43,046 bases of DNA from DATARH01 sp036278835 (GCA_036278835.1 DASUKH010000258.1:1-43046), one strand, 5' to 3'; positions 1 through 8,758 are shown, counted from the stretch's first letter. The notes: generated from the letters alone by a model not told the origin. A program made the numbers and translations.

Positions 1-291
1 GCTGACCAGCCGGCGGCCGTAAACCAGCGCAGCAGTGAACCCGGAAATGAAGATAAAAACTTCCGCGGCGTCGAAAAACGCGGTCGAGTGCAACGTGAAG
101 TAGCTGAGGAAATTCGCCGGAACGTGATCGACAAAGATGAAAATCAGCGCCAAGCCACGGAAAAAATCGAGCCGCAGATCGCGTTGCGAATTGGATGCGG
201 GCAAATCCGGGGCGCTCCGGTGGGCGGGTGCGGCGCGTGCGGCTGCGACCAAATCGGGTGATAGGCGCCGCCGGCCGCCGGGACGGAGCAT
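1..291 (-). CDS. opgC: OpgC-like membrane acyltransferase, N-terminal part (cut by window edge)
   Basis: The minus frame is open from an ATG at 291 to the window edge and gives 97 residues. After about 38 basic and Ala/Pro-rich residues comes RDLRLDFFRGLALIFIFVDH, then segments like NFLSYFTLHSTAFFDAAEVF and IFISGFTAALVYG. This is the typical N-terminus of OpgC-type acyltransferases, multi-pass inner-membrane proteins. In characterised members they succinylate osmoregulated periplasmic glucans, but many relatives have unknown substrates. The first transmembrane helix and the following conserved loop are visible and the rest lies outside the window. The start is uncertain: no Shine-Dalgarno sequence precedes the ATG, which abuts a perfect 14-bp palindrome, and the conserved region begins only near residue 38. 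The gene lies 56 bases downstream of hemB on the same strand. The family call is fairly firm; the substrate is unknown. Confidence 0.75.
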   Translation of the reverse strand, partial: MLRPGGRRRLSPDLVAAARAAPAHRSAPDLPASNSQRDLRLDFFRGLALIFIFVDHVPANFLSYFTLHSTAFFDAAEVFIFISGFTAALVYGRRLVS

Positions 292-305
292 AATCGCCGG
301 CGATT
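292..305. repeat. Perfect 14-bp palindrome abutting the opgC-like start
   Basis: AATCGCCGGCGATT is its own reverse complement and ends one base before the predicted ATG of the opgC-like gene, where a ribosome binding site would be expected. It could be an operator, a small hairpin hiding the start, or chance in GC-rich DNA. Confidence 0.4.
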
Positions 306-347
306 GGGGCGGGATTGCGCCGAAATCGGGCGGCGGCGTCCCGCGCC

Positions 348-1361
348 TCAGCCTGCCTTCAGCCGGTGCGCCGCCTCGACGGCGAAATAGGTGAGGATCC
401 CGTCGGCGCCGGCGCGCTTGAAGCACAAGAGGCTTTCGAGCATCGCCCGCTCGCCGTCGAGCCAGCCGTTATCGGCGGCGGCGCGGATCATCGCGTATTC
501 GCCCGACACCTGATAGGCGAAGGTCGGCAAACGGAAAGCGTCCTTGACCCGCCGCAGCACGTCGAGATAGGGCAGGCCGGGCTTGACCATGACCATGTCG
601 GCGCCCTCGGCGATGTCGAGCGCGACCTCGCGCAGTGCCTCGTCGCCATTCGCCGGGTCCATCTGATAGGTGCGCTTGTCGGCGCTGCCGAGCGCATTTG
701 CCGAGCCGACCGCGTCGCGGAACGGCGCAAAAAAGCACGAGGCGTATTTGGCGGCGTAGGACATGATGCGCACCCGCTCGAACCCGGCCTCGTCGAGCGC
801 CCGGCGCACCGCACCGACCCGCCCGTCCATCATGTCGGAGGGCGCGATGATGTCGCACCCGGCCTCCGCCTGCACGATCGCTTGACGGGCCAGCAGCGCG
901 ACGGTCTCGTCATTGGCGACGTAGCCGTCGCGGATGACCCCGTCATGGCCATGCGAGGTGAACGGGTCGAGCGCCACATCGCACAGGACGCCGAGTTCGG
1001 GCACCGCCTCCTTGACCGCAGCGACGGCGCGGCACACCAGGTTTTCCGGGTCGAGCGCCGCACTGCCCTCGGGGTCCTTCAGCGCCGGATCGATCGCCGG
1101 GAACACCGCAATGGTCGGGATGCCGAGCTCGGCAGCCATCCCCGCAGCATCGACCAAAGCCGGGATCGACAACCGAAAGGCACCGGGCATCGATCCGACC
1201 GGCGCGCGCTCCTTCTCGTCATGCACGAACACCGGCCAGATCAGGTCGGCGGCGGACAGCACCGTCTCGGCGACCAGCCGGCGCGACCACGCATCGCGGC
1301 GGTTCCGGCGCAGCCGGGTAACGGGAAACGGGGCGAGCGGCAGCAGAAACGGTTGGCTCAC
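348..1361 (-). CDS. hemB: Delta-aminolevulinic acid dehydratase (porphobilinogen synthase)
   Basis: HemB condenses two 5-aminolevulinate molecules into porphobilinogen, the second common step of cytosolic tetrapyrrole (heme) synthesis. The 337 residues match the usual family length. Both Schiff-base lysines are visible: K205 in SYAAKYAS and K260 in MVMVKPGLPYLD. The metal-site region reads LCDVALDPFTSHGHDG (about 126-141). It lacks the cysteine triad of zinc enzymes and has the Asp-type sequence known from alphaproteobacterial, magnesium-stimulated HemBs. The start codon is GTG at 1361, and no ATG lies near the expected N-terminus. The opgC-like gene follows 56 bases downstream on the same strand. 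The amidase gene diverges on the other side across 171 bases. Identification is very secure. Confidence 0.96.
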   Translation of the reverse strand: MSQPFLLPLAPFPVTRLRRNRRDAWSRRLVAETVLSAADLIWPVFVHDEKERAPVGSMPGAFRLSIPALVDAAGMAAELGIPTIAVFPAIDPALKDPEGSAALDPENLVCRAVAAVKEAVPELGVLCDVALDPFTSHGHDGVIRDGYVANDETVALLARQAIVQAEAGCDIIAPSDMMDGRVGAVRRALDEAGFERVRIMSYAAKYASCFFAPFRDAVGSANALGSADKRTYQMDPANGDEALREVALDIAEGADMVMVKPGLPYLDVLRRVKDAFRLPTFAYQVSGEYAMIRAAADNGWLDGERAMLESLLCFKRAGADGILTYFAVEAAHRLKAG

Positions 1362-1532
1362 GGCAGGATTCCGGAACAGCCGGCGAGGGCTGAGCAGAGA
1401 TAGGAAAGGCCGGGGGCAGAAACAATCCGATATCCCATCGTGTCGCGCCTGCCGCCCGGTGCAGAACCGAAATTTGCCATCGCACCGGCGATCCGCGATC
1501 TATAGGCCCTCGCGATCGAGGGGGCAGAGACC

Positions 1533-2702
1533 ATGCACGACGATATCGGCGCGTTCGTCCCGGGGCAGGTCTTCCGCATCGCCGGCCAGAAGCAGGGGCC
1601 GCTCTCCGGCCTGACCTTCGCGGCCAAGGACCTGTTCGATGTCGCCGGCCGCCCGACCGGCGGCGGCAACCCGGACTGGGCGCGCGCCAACCCGGTGCCG
1701 ACGCGCCACGCCTGGGCGGTGCAGACGCTGCTCGATGCCGGTGCCGACCTCGTCGGCAAGACGATCACCGACGAGGTCTCGCTCGGGATTCTCGGCGAGA
1801 ACCCGTTCGAGGGCACGCCGCGCAACCCGCGCGCTCCCGGCCGGGTGCCGGGCGGCTCATCGGCCGGATCGGCCGCCGCCGTCGCCGCCGGGCTGTGCGA
1901 TTTCGCGCTCGGCACCGATACCGGGGGGTCGGTGCGGGTGCCGGCCAGCTTCTGCGGGATTTACGGCATCCGTCCGACGCATGGCCGGCTCGACCTTGCC
2001 GGCATGATGGCGCAGGCGCCGAGTTCGGACACAACCGGCTGGTTTGCCCGCGATGCCGCGATTTTTGCCCGCGTCTCGGCGGCGATGCTTGGCGAGGCGA
2101 TCCCGGACGCGTTGCCCGGCCGGCTGATTACCGCCAGCGACGCCTTCGCGCTGGCCGATCCCGAAACCGCCGCCGCGCTCGATCCGTTGGTCGCGCGGCT
2201 CGCCGCGCTGATCGGCGAGGTACGCGAAGAGATCATGGCGCCGCCCGGCCTCGCCACCTGGGCGCGGGCGCAGCGCACCTTGCAGCCCTATGAGGCCTGG
2301 GAAACCTTCCGCCCCTGGCTTGACCGGATCAACCCGCGCCTGCAGTTCAGCGTCGCCCGCAATCTGGCGCTGGCCGCCGCGATCCCGCCGGCGGAGCGAG
2401 CCTGGGCGGCCCTGGTGCGCCAGGAGGCGAGAGGCCGCCTGCGCCGGCTGCTGCCGCCGGGGACCATTCTCTGCCTGCCGACGACGCCGTTTCCGGCGCC
2501 GCCCTGCGGTCAGCCGCTCTCGGTGCTCGAGCCGCTGCGCGATCGGATTACCGCGCTGTGCGCGCATGGCGGGCTGACCGGGGTGCCGCAGCTCAGCATC
2601 CCCGGCGCCATCGTCAACGGCGCCCCGATCGGCCTGTCGATCGTCGCCGGACGCGGCGGCGACGCGACGCTCGTCGCGGTGGCAAGGGCGCTCGAGGGTT
2701 AG
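1533..2702 (+). CDS. Amidase-signature family amidase
   Basis: This 389-residue protein belongs to the amidase signature family, which hydrolyses carboxamide bonds with a Ser-cisSer-Lys triad. All three are visible with family spacing: K32 in TFAAKDLFD, cis-Ser S109 in PGGSSAGS, and nucleophile S133 in GTDTGGSVRVP (24 residues after S109, as in characterised members). It is shorter than GatA (about 480-490 residues), and no gatB or gatC lies nearby. A stand-alone amidase is therefore more likely than a tRNA amidotransferase subunit. No signal peptide is seen, so it should be cytoplasmic. The ATG at 1533 has only a weak purine-rich stretch upstream. The substrate cannot be read from the sequence. 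Confidence 0.9.
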   Translation: MHDDIGAFVPGQVFRIAGQKQGPLSGLTFAAKDLFDVAGRPTGGGNPDWARANPVPTRHAWAVQTLLDAGADLVGKTITDEVSLGILGENPFEGTPRNPRAPGRVPGGSSAGSAAAVAAGLCDFALGTDTGGSVRVPASFCGIYGIRPTHGRLDLAGMMAQAPSSDTTGWFARDAAIFARVSAAMLGEAIPDALPGRLITASDAFALADPETAAALDPLVARLAALIGEVREEIMAPPGLATWARAQRTLQPYEAWETFRPWLDRINPRLQFSVARNLALAAAIPPAERAWAALVRQEARGRLRRLLPPGTILCLPTTPFPAPPCGQPLSVLEPLRDRITALCAHGGLTGVPQLSIPGAIVNGAPIGLSIVAGRGGDATLVAVARALEG

Positions 2703-2742
2703 GTCCTGAACCAGAAGTTCGATGGATCAGAGCGGCCATTTT

Positions 2743-2823
2743 CGTCATACCGGCGAAGGCCGGTATCCATGCCTCAACCGTCAACGCGGCGGACAGATGG
2801 GTCCCGGCCTTCGCCGGGACGAC
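2743..2823. repeat. REP-like inverted pair
   Basis: Two copies of a palindromic unit, CCGGCGAAGGCCGG at the left and CCCGGCCTTCGCCGGG at the right, face each other across about 35 bases between the amidase stop and the ilvD stop. Related pairs lie at 9079-9170, 20161-20240 and 37921-37995. Placement between convergent genes fits a BIME-like element that may also act as a transcription barrier. Confidence 0.7.
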
Positions 2824-2896
2824 CGCGTTGAGACGCGGCGAAGTCCGGATCAGTAGGACACCAGACTACCGCGGCGGCGCCATCGGCGCGCCGGCC

Positions 2897-4615
2897 TTAC
2901 AAATCCGCGTAGACGTGCGTTTCGGAGCGCGCGCCCGGCTGGGTGATCGCGCCCTTTTCGGCATCGCCGACGGTCTGCGCGTATTTCCATAAGGCGCCCG
3001 ACTGGTAGTCGGTGCGGCGCGGCATCCAGGCGGCCTTGCGGGCAGTGAGTTCGGCGTCGCTGAGCGCCACGTCAATCGTGCCCTTGACCGCATCGATCGT
3101 CACCATGTCGCCGTTTTTGAGCAGCCCGATCGGCCCGCCGACCGCCGCCTCCGGCCCGACATGGCCGATGCAGAACCCGTGCGAGGCGCCGGAGAAGCGT
3201 CCGTCGGTGATCAGCGCGACCTTCTCGCCCATGCCCTGACCGACCAGGGCGCCGGTCGTCGAGAGCATTTCGCGCATGCCCGGCCCGCCTTTCGGCCCCT
3301 CATAGCGGATGACGATGACGTCGCCCTCCTTATAGGTGCGGTTGGTGACGGCGGCGAAGGCGTCCTCCTCGCAATCGAAGCACAGAGCCGGGCCGGTGAA
3401 GTGCAGCCGCTCCATCCCCGCAACCTTGACGATTGCCCCCTGCGGTGCAAGGTTGCCCTTCAACACGACGACCCCGCCGGTCGGCGAGAACGGGTTGGAG
3501 GTCGGGCGGATCACGTTCTGCCCGCCGGGCAGCACAAAATCCTTCAGGTTTTCGGCGATCGTCTTGCCGGTGACGGTGATGCAGTCGCCATGCAGATAGC
3601 CGCCGTCGAGCAGGGCCTTCATCAATACCGGCACGCCGCCGATGTCGTAGAGGTCCTTCATCACGTATTCGCCGCCCGGCTTCAGATTGCCGATATAGGG
3701 CGTGCGGGCATAGATGCGGCCGACTTCGTGCAGATCGAAATCGATGCCGGCCTCGTTGGCGATCGCCGGCAGATGCAGGCCGGAATTGGTCGAGCCGCCG
3801 GCCGCGGCCACGACCGCGGCGGCGTTCTCCAGCGATTTGCGGGTGACGATGTCGCGCGGCCGCAGATTGCGCCGGATCAGCTCCACCACCGTCTGGCCCG
3901 AGGCTTCGGCAAAGGCGTCGCGTGAATCGTACGGCGCCGGCGCACCGGCCGAACCGGGCAGCGCGAGGCCGATCGCCTCGGAGACGCAGGCCATCGTGTT
4001 CGCGGTGAAGAGGCCGCCGCACGAGCCGGAGGACGGGCAGGCGACGCATTCGAGTTCGTGCAAATCCTCGTCGCTGGCTTCCTTGATGCTGTATTTGCCG
4101 ACCCACTCGTAGACGTCGCCGATCGTCACGTCATGCCCGCGGAAGCGGCCGGGCATGATCGAGCCGCCATACATGAAGACCGACGGCACGTTGAGCCGCA
4201 CCATCGCCATCATCAGGCCGGGCAGCGACTTGTCGCAGCCGGCGAAGCCGACGAGCGCGTCGTAGCAGTGGCCGCGCATCGTCAACTCGACCGAGTCAGC
4301 GATGACCTCGCGGCTCACCAGCGACGATTTCATCCCGGCATGGCCCATTGCGATGCCGTCGGTGACGGTGATCGTCGTGAATTCGCGCGGCGTGCCGCCG
4401 GCCGCGGCGACGCCCTTCTTGGCCGCCTGCGCCTGTCGGGAAAGCGCGATGTTGCAAGGCGCCGCCTCGTTCCAGGTGGTGGCGACCCCGACCAGCGGCT
4501 GGTCCTCGATCTGCTCGCGGGTCAGCCCCATCGAATACAGAAAGGCGCGGTGCGGTGCGCGTTCCGGCCCAACCGTTACGTGGCGGCTGGGGAGACCGGA
4601 CTTGTCGAAACTCAT
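2897..4615 (-). CDS. ilvD: Dihydroxy-acid dehydratase
   Basis: IlvD dehydrates 2,3-dihydroxy-isovalerate and -methylvalerate to the 2-oxo acids, the third step of valine and isoleucine synthesis in the cytosol. The protein has 572 residues, normal for the family. The three iron-sulfur ligand cysteines are visible: C54 in NEAAPCNIAL, C127 in FAGCDKSLPG and C199 in CPSSGSCGG. C-terminal conserved motifs such as GGPGMREML and DGRFSGASHGFCIGH are also present. The related Edd (phosphogluconate dehydratase) is longer, about 600 residues, so IlvD is preferred. The ATG at 4615 is preceded by GGAG. The gene appears monocistronic, divergent from the flavin oxidoreductase at 4894 across 278 bases in which I saw no clear regulatory element. 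Confidence 0.95.
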   Translation of the reverse strand: MSFDKSGLPSRHVTVGPERAPHRAFLYSMGLTREQIEDQPLVGVATTWNEAAPCNIALSRQAQAAKKGVAAAGGTPREFTTITVTDGIAMGHAGMKSSLVSREVIADSVELTMRGHCYDALVGFAGCDKSLPGLMMAMVRLNVPSVFMYGGSIMPGRFRGHDVTIGDVYEWVGKYSIKEASDEDLHELECVACPSSGSCGGLFTANTMACVSEAIGLALPGSAGAPAPYDSRDAFAEASGQTVVELIRRNLRPRDIVTRKSLENAAAVVAAAGGSTNSGLHLPAIANEAGIDFDLHEVGRIYARTPYIGNLKPGGEYVMKDLYDIGGVPVLMKALLDGGYLHGDCITVTGKTIAENLKDFVLPGGQNVIRPTSNPFSPTGGVVVLKGNLAPQGAIVKVAGMERLHFTGPALCFDCEEDAFAAVTNRTYKEGDVIVIRYEGPKGGPGMREMLSTTGALVGQGMGEKVALITDGRFSGASHGFCIGHVGPEAAVGGPIGLLKNGDMVTIDAVKGTIDVALSDAELTARKAAWMPRRTDYQSGALWKYAQTVGDAEKGAITQPGARSETHVYADL

Positions 4616-4893
4616 GGGTCAACTCCGCGGGATGGGCGTTGCCCGACGATGGCGAGCGCAACAGCGAATTGTCAACCGGCTACTGCCGGCGGCGCCGTAT
4701 AGGTCGGCAGACCGGCTGCCGACCCTTGCGGCGGCGCGTTTTGCCTTGCGGTTCGGCGCTGGCGTTTGCCAGAGGGCGGGCCTAAACTTTTCGCGCAATC
4801 GGGGCATCCGCCCGCGCGGCGGGCATAAGGGCCGGCGCCGCCCTCCGGAGCGCCTCCGGCGGGATCAACGGTGCGGCGAAGCGGAGGAAGGCC

Positions 4894-5949
4894 ATGGCGT
4901 TCGAGTTCGGCATGTTCCACGAGTTTCAACGGCCCGCCGGCATGAGCGAGGAGGAGGCATTCGCCACCTCGTTCGAGCAGATCGACGCGGCCGAACGCTG
5001 GGGCCTCGACGCGATGTGGCTGGCGGAAATCCATCTCGCGCCGGAACGCTCGGTCGCGGCGGCGCCGCTGACCCTGGCCGCCGCGATCGCCGCGCGCACC
5101 AAGCGCATGAAGATCGGCACCGCCGTGCAGGTCCTGCCCCTGTGCCACCCGCTGCGCCTCGCCGAGGAGGTCGCGACGGTCGATCAGCTGAGCCACGGCC
5201 GCCTCATCTTCGGGGTCGGGCGCAGCGGCTTCCCGCGCACCTACGAGGCTTATGGCGTGGCCTATGGCGAAAGCCGCGACCGATTTACCGAGACGCTCGA
5301 AATCCTGAAGCGGGCGTGGACCGAGCCGTCATTCTCCTACCAGGGCAAGTATTACAGCTTCGATAACGTCAAGGCGACGCCGCAGCCCTACCAGAAGCCG
5401 TGGCCGGAAATCCGCGTCGCCGCCAACAGCGCCGATACCTTCCCGGCGATCGCCAAGCTTGGCCACGCGGTGTTCGTCGCGGTGCGGCTCGGCACCTTGG
5501 AAGAGCTGGAGCCGAACATCACCGCCTACCGGCAGGCATGGAAGGAGGCCGGGCATCCGGGCGAGGGCAAGGTGTTCTTGCGCGCGCCGGTCTATGTCGC
5601 CGAGACCGACGCGGCGGCGCGCGCCGAGCCGGAAGAAAGCATCATGTATTTCTACCGCTACCTCGGCGAGCGGCTCGAGGATTCGGCGACCCGCGCCGGG
5701 GTTCGGCAGGTCGAGGATCGCGCGGCGCGCGGCCGCCGGCTGCAGGAGATCAGCTACGAGGACGCGCTGCGCGAGAAGATCATCGTCGGCTCGCCCGGGC
5801 GGGTGACCGATCGCCTGCTCGAATTGCACGACAAGCTCGGCCTCGACGGCATCCTGTGCGAGATGAATTGCGGCACCAAAATCCCTCACGCGCGAGTCAT
5901 GAAGTCGCTGCAATTGCTGTGCGACAAGGTCATGCCGCGGTTCAACTGA
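4894..5949 (+). CDS. LLM-class flavin-dependent oxidoreductase (luciferase-like)
   Basis: The 351-residue protein has the bacterial luciferase-like TIM-barrel pattern. An N-terminal strand (MAFEFGMFHEFQ) leads into GLDAMWLAEIHL, then KIGTAVQVLPLCHPLRLAEE and GRLIFGVGRSGFP. A C-terminal substrate-binding part includes EKIIVGSPGRVTDRL. Such enzymes use reduced FMN, or coenzyme F420 in some relatives, to oxidise small substrates. Here the cofactor and substrate cannot be read directly. The ATG at 4894 has a strong GGAGGAAGG ribosome binding site. A small gene follows after 16 bases and is probably co-transcribed. Fold and class are secure; function is open. Confidence 0.9.
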   Translation: MAFEFGMFHEFQRPAGMSEEEAFATSFEQIDAAERWGLDAMWLAEIHLAPERSVAAAPLTLAAAIAARTKRMKIGTAVQVLPLCHPLRLAEEVATVDQLSHGRLIFGVGRSGFPRTYEAYGVAYGESRDRFTETLEILKRAWTEPSFSYQGKYYSFDNVKATPQPYQKPWPEIRVAANSADTFPAIAKLGHAVFVAVRLGTLEELEPNITAYRQAWKEAGHPGEGKVFLRAPVYVAETDAAARAEPEESIMYFYRYLGERLEDSATRAGVRQVEDRAARGRRLQEISYEDALREKIIVGSPGRVTDRLLELHDKLGLDGILCEMNCGTKIPHARVMKSLQLLCDKVMPRFN

Positions 5950-5965
5950 TCGCAGGAGGTGCGAG

Positions 5966-6256
5966 ATGCGGTTCGAGTCATTCCAATCCTCGCTTGCCGG
6001 CGCTGCGCCGCCGGCCGGGACGAGCCTGCCGATGCAGGCGCTGTGGTGGCAGAAGAAGGGCGACTGGCACCGCGCCCACGGCTGCTGCCAGGACGCGCAT
6101 GACGAGAACGGCGCCTGGGCGCATGCCTACCTGCACCGGGTCGAGGGCGACGAGCACAATGCCGGCGGCTGGTACCGCCGCGCCGGCAAGACGCCCTCAA
6201 CCGCGCCGCTCGACGAGGAGTGGCGGGAGATCGCGACGGCGCTGCTCGCGGAATAG
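5966..6256 (+). CDS. Small conserved protein of unknown function
   Basis: This 96-residue protein begins at an ATG with a good AGGAGGTGCGAG ribosome binding site, 16 bases after the flavin oxidoreductase stop, so the two are likely one transcript. The central part reads WWQKKGDWHRAHGCCQDA, then HDENGAWAHAYLHRVEGD, then NAGGWYRRAGK. From memory, similar small proteins with an AW-HAYLHR-EGD-NA-YWYRRAG pattern are widespread but uncharacterised. The length, two-helix look and several His residues suggest a soluble helical protein. No signal peptide or membrane segment is seen. I assign no function. Confidence 0.8.
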   Translation: MRFESFQSSLAGAAPPAGTSLPMQALWWQKKGDWHRAHGCCQDAHDENGAWAHAYLHRVEGDEHNAGGWYRRAGKTPSTAPLDEEWREIATALLAE

Positions 6257-6333
6257 CGGCCGCCGCGCGCCGGCTGCAGCAGGGTCGGTTCGAATGGAAC
6301 GGGCAACCCTCTTGGTCGGGCTTGACCCGTCAT

Positions 6334-6387
6334 CCACGTCTAATCGCGCCGCCCAAGACGTGGGCCCGCGGATCAAGTCCGCGGGCC
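6334..6387. repeat. Nested hairpin repeat between convergent genes
   Basis: CCACGTCT (6334-6341) pairs with AGACGTGG (6356-6363). Directly after it, GGCCCGCGGA (6363-6372) pairs with TCCGCGGGCC (6378-6387) around a 5-base loop. The flanks (GGTCGGGCTTGACC upstream, a second GACTTGATC downstream) look like alphaproteobacterial dispersed repeats. It may end transcription of both the small gene and prpE. Confidence 0.6.
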
Positions 6388-6423
6388 GGGAGCTTCCAAT
6401 GATCCGGACTTGATCGGATATCG

Positions 6424-8334
6424 CTAGTTATTCTGCGGGTACCCCGCTTTCGACAGCACGCCAGCGATCTCCGGCAGGATCGCCGGGTCGTCGATCGTCG
6501 CCGGCATCGTCCATGCCTCCCCATCGGCGATGCGCCGCATCGTGCCGCGCAGGATTTTCCCGGAGCGGGTTTTCGGCAGGCGCTCGATCACCAGCACCGT
6601 CTTCAGCCCGGCGATCGCGCCGACCCGCTCGCGCACCAGCACCGCGACCTCGCCTTCTATCGTCTCATGCGGCCGTGCCACCCCGGCCTTCAGCACGACG
6701 AGGGCGAGCGGCACCTGGCCTTTCAGCGGGTCGGCCACCCCCATCACCGCGCACTCGGCGACATCGGGATGCGCGGCGACGACCTCCTCGATCTCGCCGG
6801 TCGAGAGCCGGTGCGCCGCGACATTGATGATGTCGTCGGTGCGGGTCATCACGTGGATGTAGCCGTCGGCGTCGATCATCCCGGCATCGGCCGTCTGGTA
6901 ATAGCCGGGATAGGCGGAGAGATAGGATTCCACAAAGCGCTCGTCGGCCTGCCATAGGGTCGGCAGCGCGCCCGGCGGCAGCGGGAGCTTGACGGCGAGC
7001 GCGCCGATCTCGCCCGGCTTTAACGGGTTGGCGGCGCCGGTCGCCTCGGCTTCCAGCACCCGCACATCCCAGCCCGGCACCGGCTTGGTGCACGAGCCGT
7101 GCTTGACCGTCAGCATCTCGATTCCCAGGCAGTTGGCGCCGATCGGCCAGCCGGTCTCGGTCTGCCACCAATGATCGATGACCGGCACCTTGAGCATCTC
7201 CTCGGCCCAGGCGACGGTCGGCGGGTCTGCGCGCTCGCCGGCGAGGAACAGCGCGCGGAAGCGTGACAGGTCGTATTTGCGGATCAGCGCGCCGTCCGGA
7301 TCCTCGCGCTTGATCGCACGGAAGGCGGTGGGCGCCGTGAAAAAGGTGCGCACGTCATGCGCGGCGATGACGCGCCAGAAAGCGCCGGCATCTGGCGTGC
7401 CGACCGGCTTGCCCTCGTACATGACCGAGGTGCACCCCAAAAGCAGCGGCCCGTACACGATATACGAATGGCCGACCACCCAGCCGACATCCGAGGCGGT
7501 CCAGAATACGTCCTCCGGGCTGACCCCATAGATATTGCGCATCGACCAGGCGAGGGCGACCGCATGCCCGCCATTGTCGCGCACGACGCCTTTCGGCACC
7601 CCCGTCGTGCCTGAGGTGTAGAGAATGTAGAGCGGGTCGGTGGCGGCGACCGGGACGCAATCGGCCGGGTGTGCCTTCGCCTCCAGATCGTGCCAGTCGT
7701 GATCGCGGCCTGGCTGCAATTCAGCGCGGCAGATCGGCCGCTGCAAGACGATGCAGGCCGCCGGCTTGGCTTTCGATTCGTTGATTGCCGCGTCGAGCAG
7801 CGGCTTGTAGGGGATGACCCGGTTGACCTCGATGCCGCAGGACGCCGTCAAAACGACCCGCGGCCGCGCATCGTCGATCCGGGTTGCCAGCTCGTGCGCC
7901 GCAAAGCCGCCGAACACAACCGAATGGATGGCGCCGATGCGGGCGCAGGCGAGCATCGCCACTGCCGCCTCCGGCACCATCGGCATGTAAATCAGCACCC
8001 GGTCGCCGGACTTTACGCCAAGCCCGCGCAGCATGCCGGCGGCTCTCGCCGTGCGGTCGCGCAGCTCGCGATAGGTGAACCGTGCGACCGTTTCGGTGAC
8101 CGGGCTGTCCCAGATCAGCGCAACCCGTTCGCCGTGCCCGGCAGCGACATGCCGGTCGAGCGCGTTCCAGCAGGTATTGAGCCGCCCGCCAGCAAACCAG
8201 CGATAGAACGGCGGACCCGAGTCGTCGAGCACCCGGTCCCACCGCTCCTCCCAATCGATCGCCTCGGCTGCCTCGGCCCAGAACGCATCCGGTTCGGCCA
8301 GCGAGCGGCGATAAGTTTCGAGATAGCCAAACAT
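6424..8334 (-). CDS. prpE: Propionyl-CoA synthetase (acyl-CoA synthetase, ANL family)
   Basis: The protein activates a short-chain acid, probably propionate, to its CoA thioester via an acyl-adenylate. The start is ATG 8334, after a GGGAGAG ribosome binding site, giving 636 residues. The frame stays open further upstream, but the conserved N-terminus (FGYLETYRRSLAEPDAFW) begins here. Motifs in order: the P-loop-like YTSGTTGVPKGVVRDNGG, the WWQTETGWPIGANCLG region typical of propionyl- rather than acetyl-CoA synthetases, the hinge YIHVMTRTDDIINVAAHRLS, and the C-terminal RSGKILRGTMRRI. The lysine of that last motif is the catalytic and acetylation-regulated residue in this family. It stands alone, divergent from the toxin-antitoxin locus. 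Propionate is preferred over acetate from family pattern only. Confidence 0.88.
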   Translation of the reverse strand: MFGYLETYRRSLAEPDAFWAEAAEAIDWEERWDRVLDDSGPPFYRWFAGGRLNTCWNALDRHVAAGHGERVALIWDSPVTETVARFTYRELRDRTARAAGMLRGLGVKSGDRVLIYMPMVPEAAVAMLACARIGAIHSVVFGGFAAHELATRIDDARPRVVLTASCGIEVNRVIPYKPLLDAAINESKAKPAACIVLQRPICRAELQPGRDHDWHDLEAKAHPADCVPVAATDPLYILYTSGTTGVPKGVVRDNGGHAVALAWSMRNIYGVSPEDVFWTASDVGWVVGHSYIVYGPLLLGCTSVMYEGKPVGTPDAGAFWRVIAAHDVRTFFTAPTAFRAIKREDPDGALIRKYDLSRFRALFLAGERADPPTVAWAEEMLKVPVIDHWWQTETGWPIGANCLGIEMLTVKHGSCTKPVPGWDVRVLEAEATGAANPLKPGEIGALAVKLPLPPGALPTLWQADERFVESYLSAYPGYYQTADAGMIDADGYIHVMTRTDDIINVAAHRLSTGEIEEVVAAHPDVAECAVMGVADPLKGQVPLALVVLKAGVARPHETIEGEVAVLVRERVGAIAGLKTVLVIERLPKTRSGKILRGTMRRIADGEAWTMPATIDDPAILPEIAGVLSKAGYPQNN

Positions 8335-8395
8335 AACCGCGCTCTCCCTAATCGTGCTCGGCGTGGCGAGGTATGCCTCTTGCGTTGCGCCAACG

Positions 8396-8437
8396 CATTG
8401 ACCAAGTTCGATTATTCTAGTCAAGTACCGATCAATG
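8396..8437. promoter_or_regulatory. AT-rich inverted-repeat region, possible antitoxin operator
   Basis: Just before the antitoxin ATG, in unusually AT-rich DNA, nested inverted repeats occur: TTGAC (8398-8402) with GTCAA (8420-8424), and CATTGA (8396-8401) with TCAATG (8432-8437, including the start codon). Phd-type antitoxins usually repress their own promoter at such palindromes. No convincing -10/-35 pair was found. Confidence 0.35.
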
Positions 8438-8758
8438 CGAACTGTCAACATTCACGAAGCCAAGACGCATCTGTCCCGGCTTGTCGACCGCGCCGCGCAA
8501 GGAGAACCTTTCATCATTGCCAAATCCGGAAAGCCTTTGGTCAAGGTCGTGCCGCTCGACGCCCCGCCCACCGGCGAGGCAAATCGGTTCGGCTTCCTGC
8601 GCGGGCAGATTTCTGTTCCGGACGATTTCGACACAATGTTCGCCGACGAGATTGAAGGGGAGTTTTACGGCGAAACGCGAGACTTCTGCTCGACACCCAT
8701 TTGCTGCTGTGGGCAGCAGGACCGGACGAGCGGCTATCTTCGCCGGCGCGGGACCTGA
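8435..8758 (+). CDS. Phd/YefM-family antitoxin with abnormal read-through end
   Basis: Residues 1-45 (MRTVNIHEAKTHLSRLVDRA, then GEPFIIAKSGKPLVKVVPLD) are a typical Phd/YefM antitoxin, which binds operator DNA and neutralises a PIN-domain toxin. The following DDFDTMFADEIEGEFYGE is the usual toxin-binding tail. A normal member would stop after about 81 residues. Here codon 82 (8678-8680) is CGA instead of the expected TGA, so the frame runs on for 26 unrelated residues into the toxin region and stops at 8758. The lost stop coincides with the lost toxin start. The extra tail (FCSTPICCCGQQ onward) is Cys-rich and not antitoxin-like. Family is secure; the true protein end is in doubt. Confidence 0.85.
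   Translation: MRTVNIHEAKTHLSRLVDRAAQGEPFIIAKSGKPLVKVVPLDAPPTGEANRFGFLRGQISVPDDFDTMFADEIEGEFYGETRDFCSTPICCCGQQDRTSGYLRRRGT

Noticed and set aside
1377..1400. GGAAC in front of the amidase gene as an EcfG promoter
   Set aside because: No CGTT or close variant at 16-17 bases.
315..1403. Long plus-strand open frame antisense to hemB
   Set aside because: High GC content keeps antisense frames open; its composition is Arg/His-rich and unlike a protein, while hemB is unmistakable.
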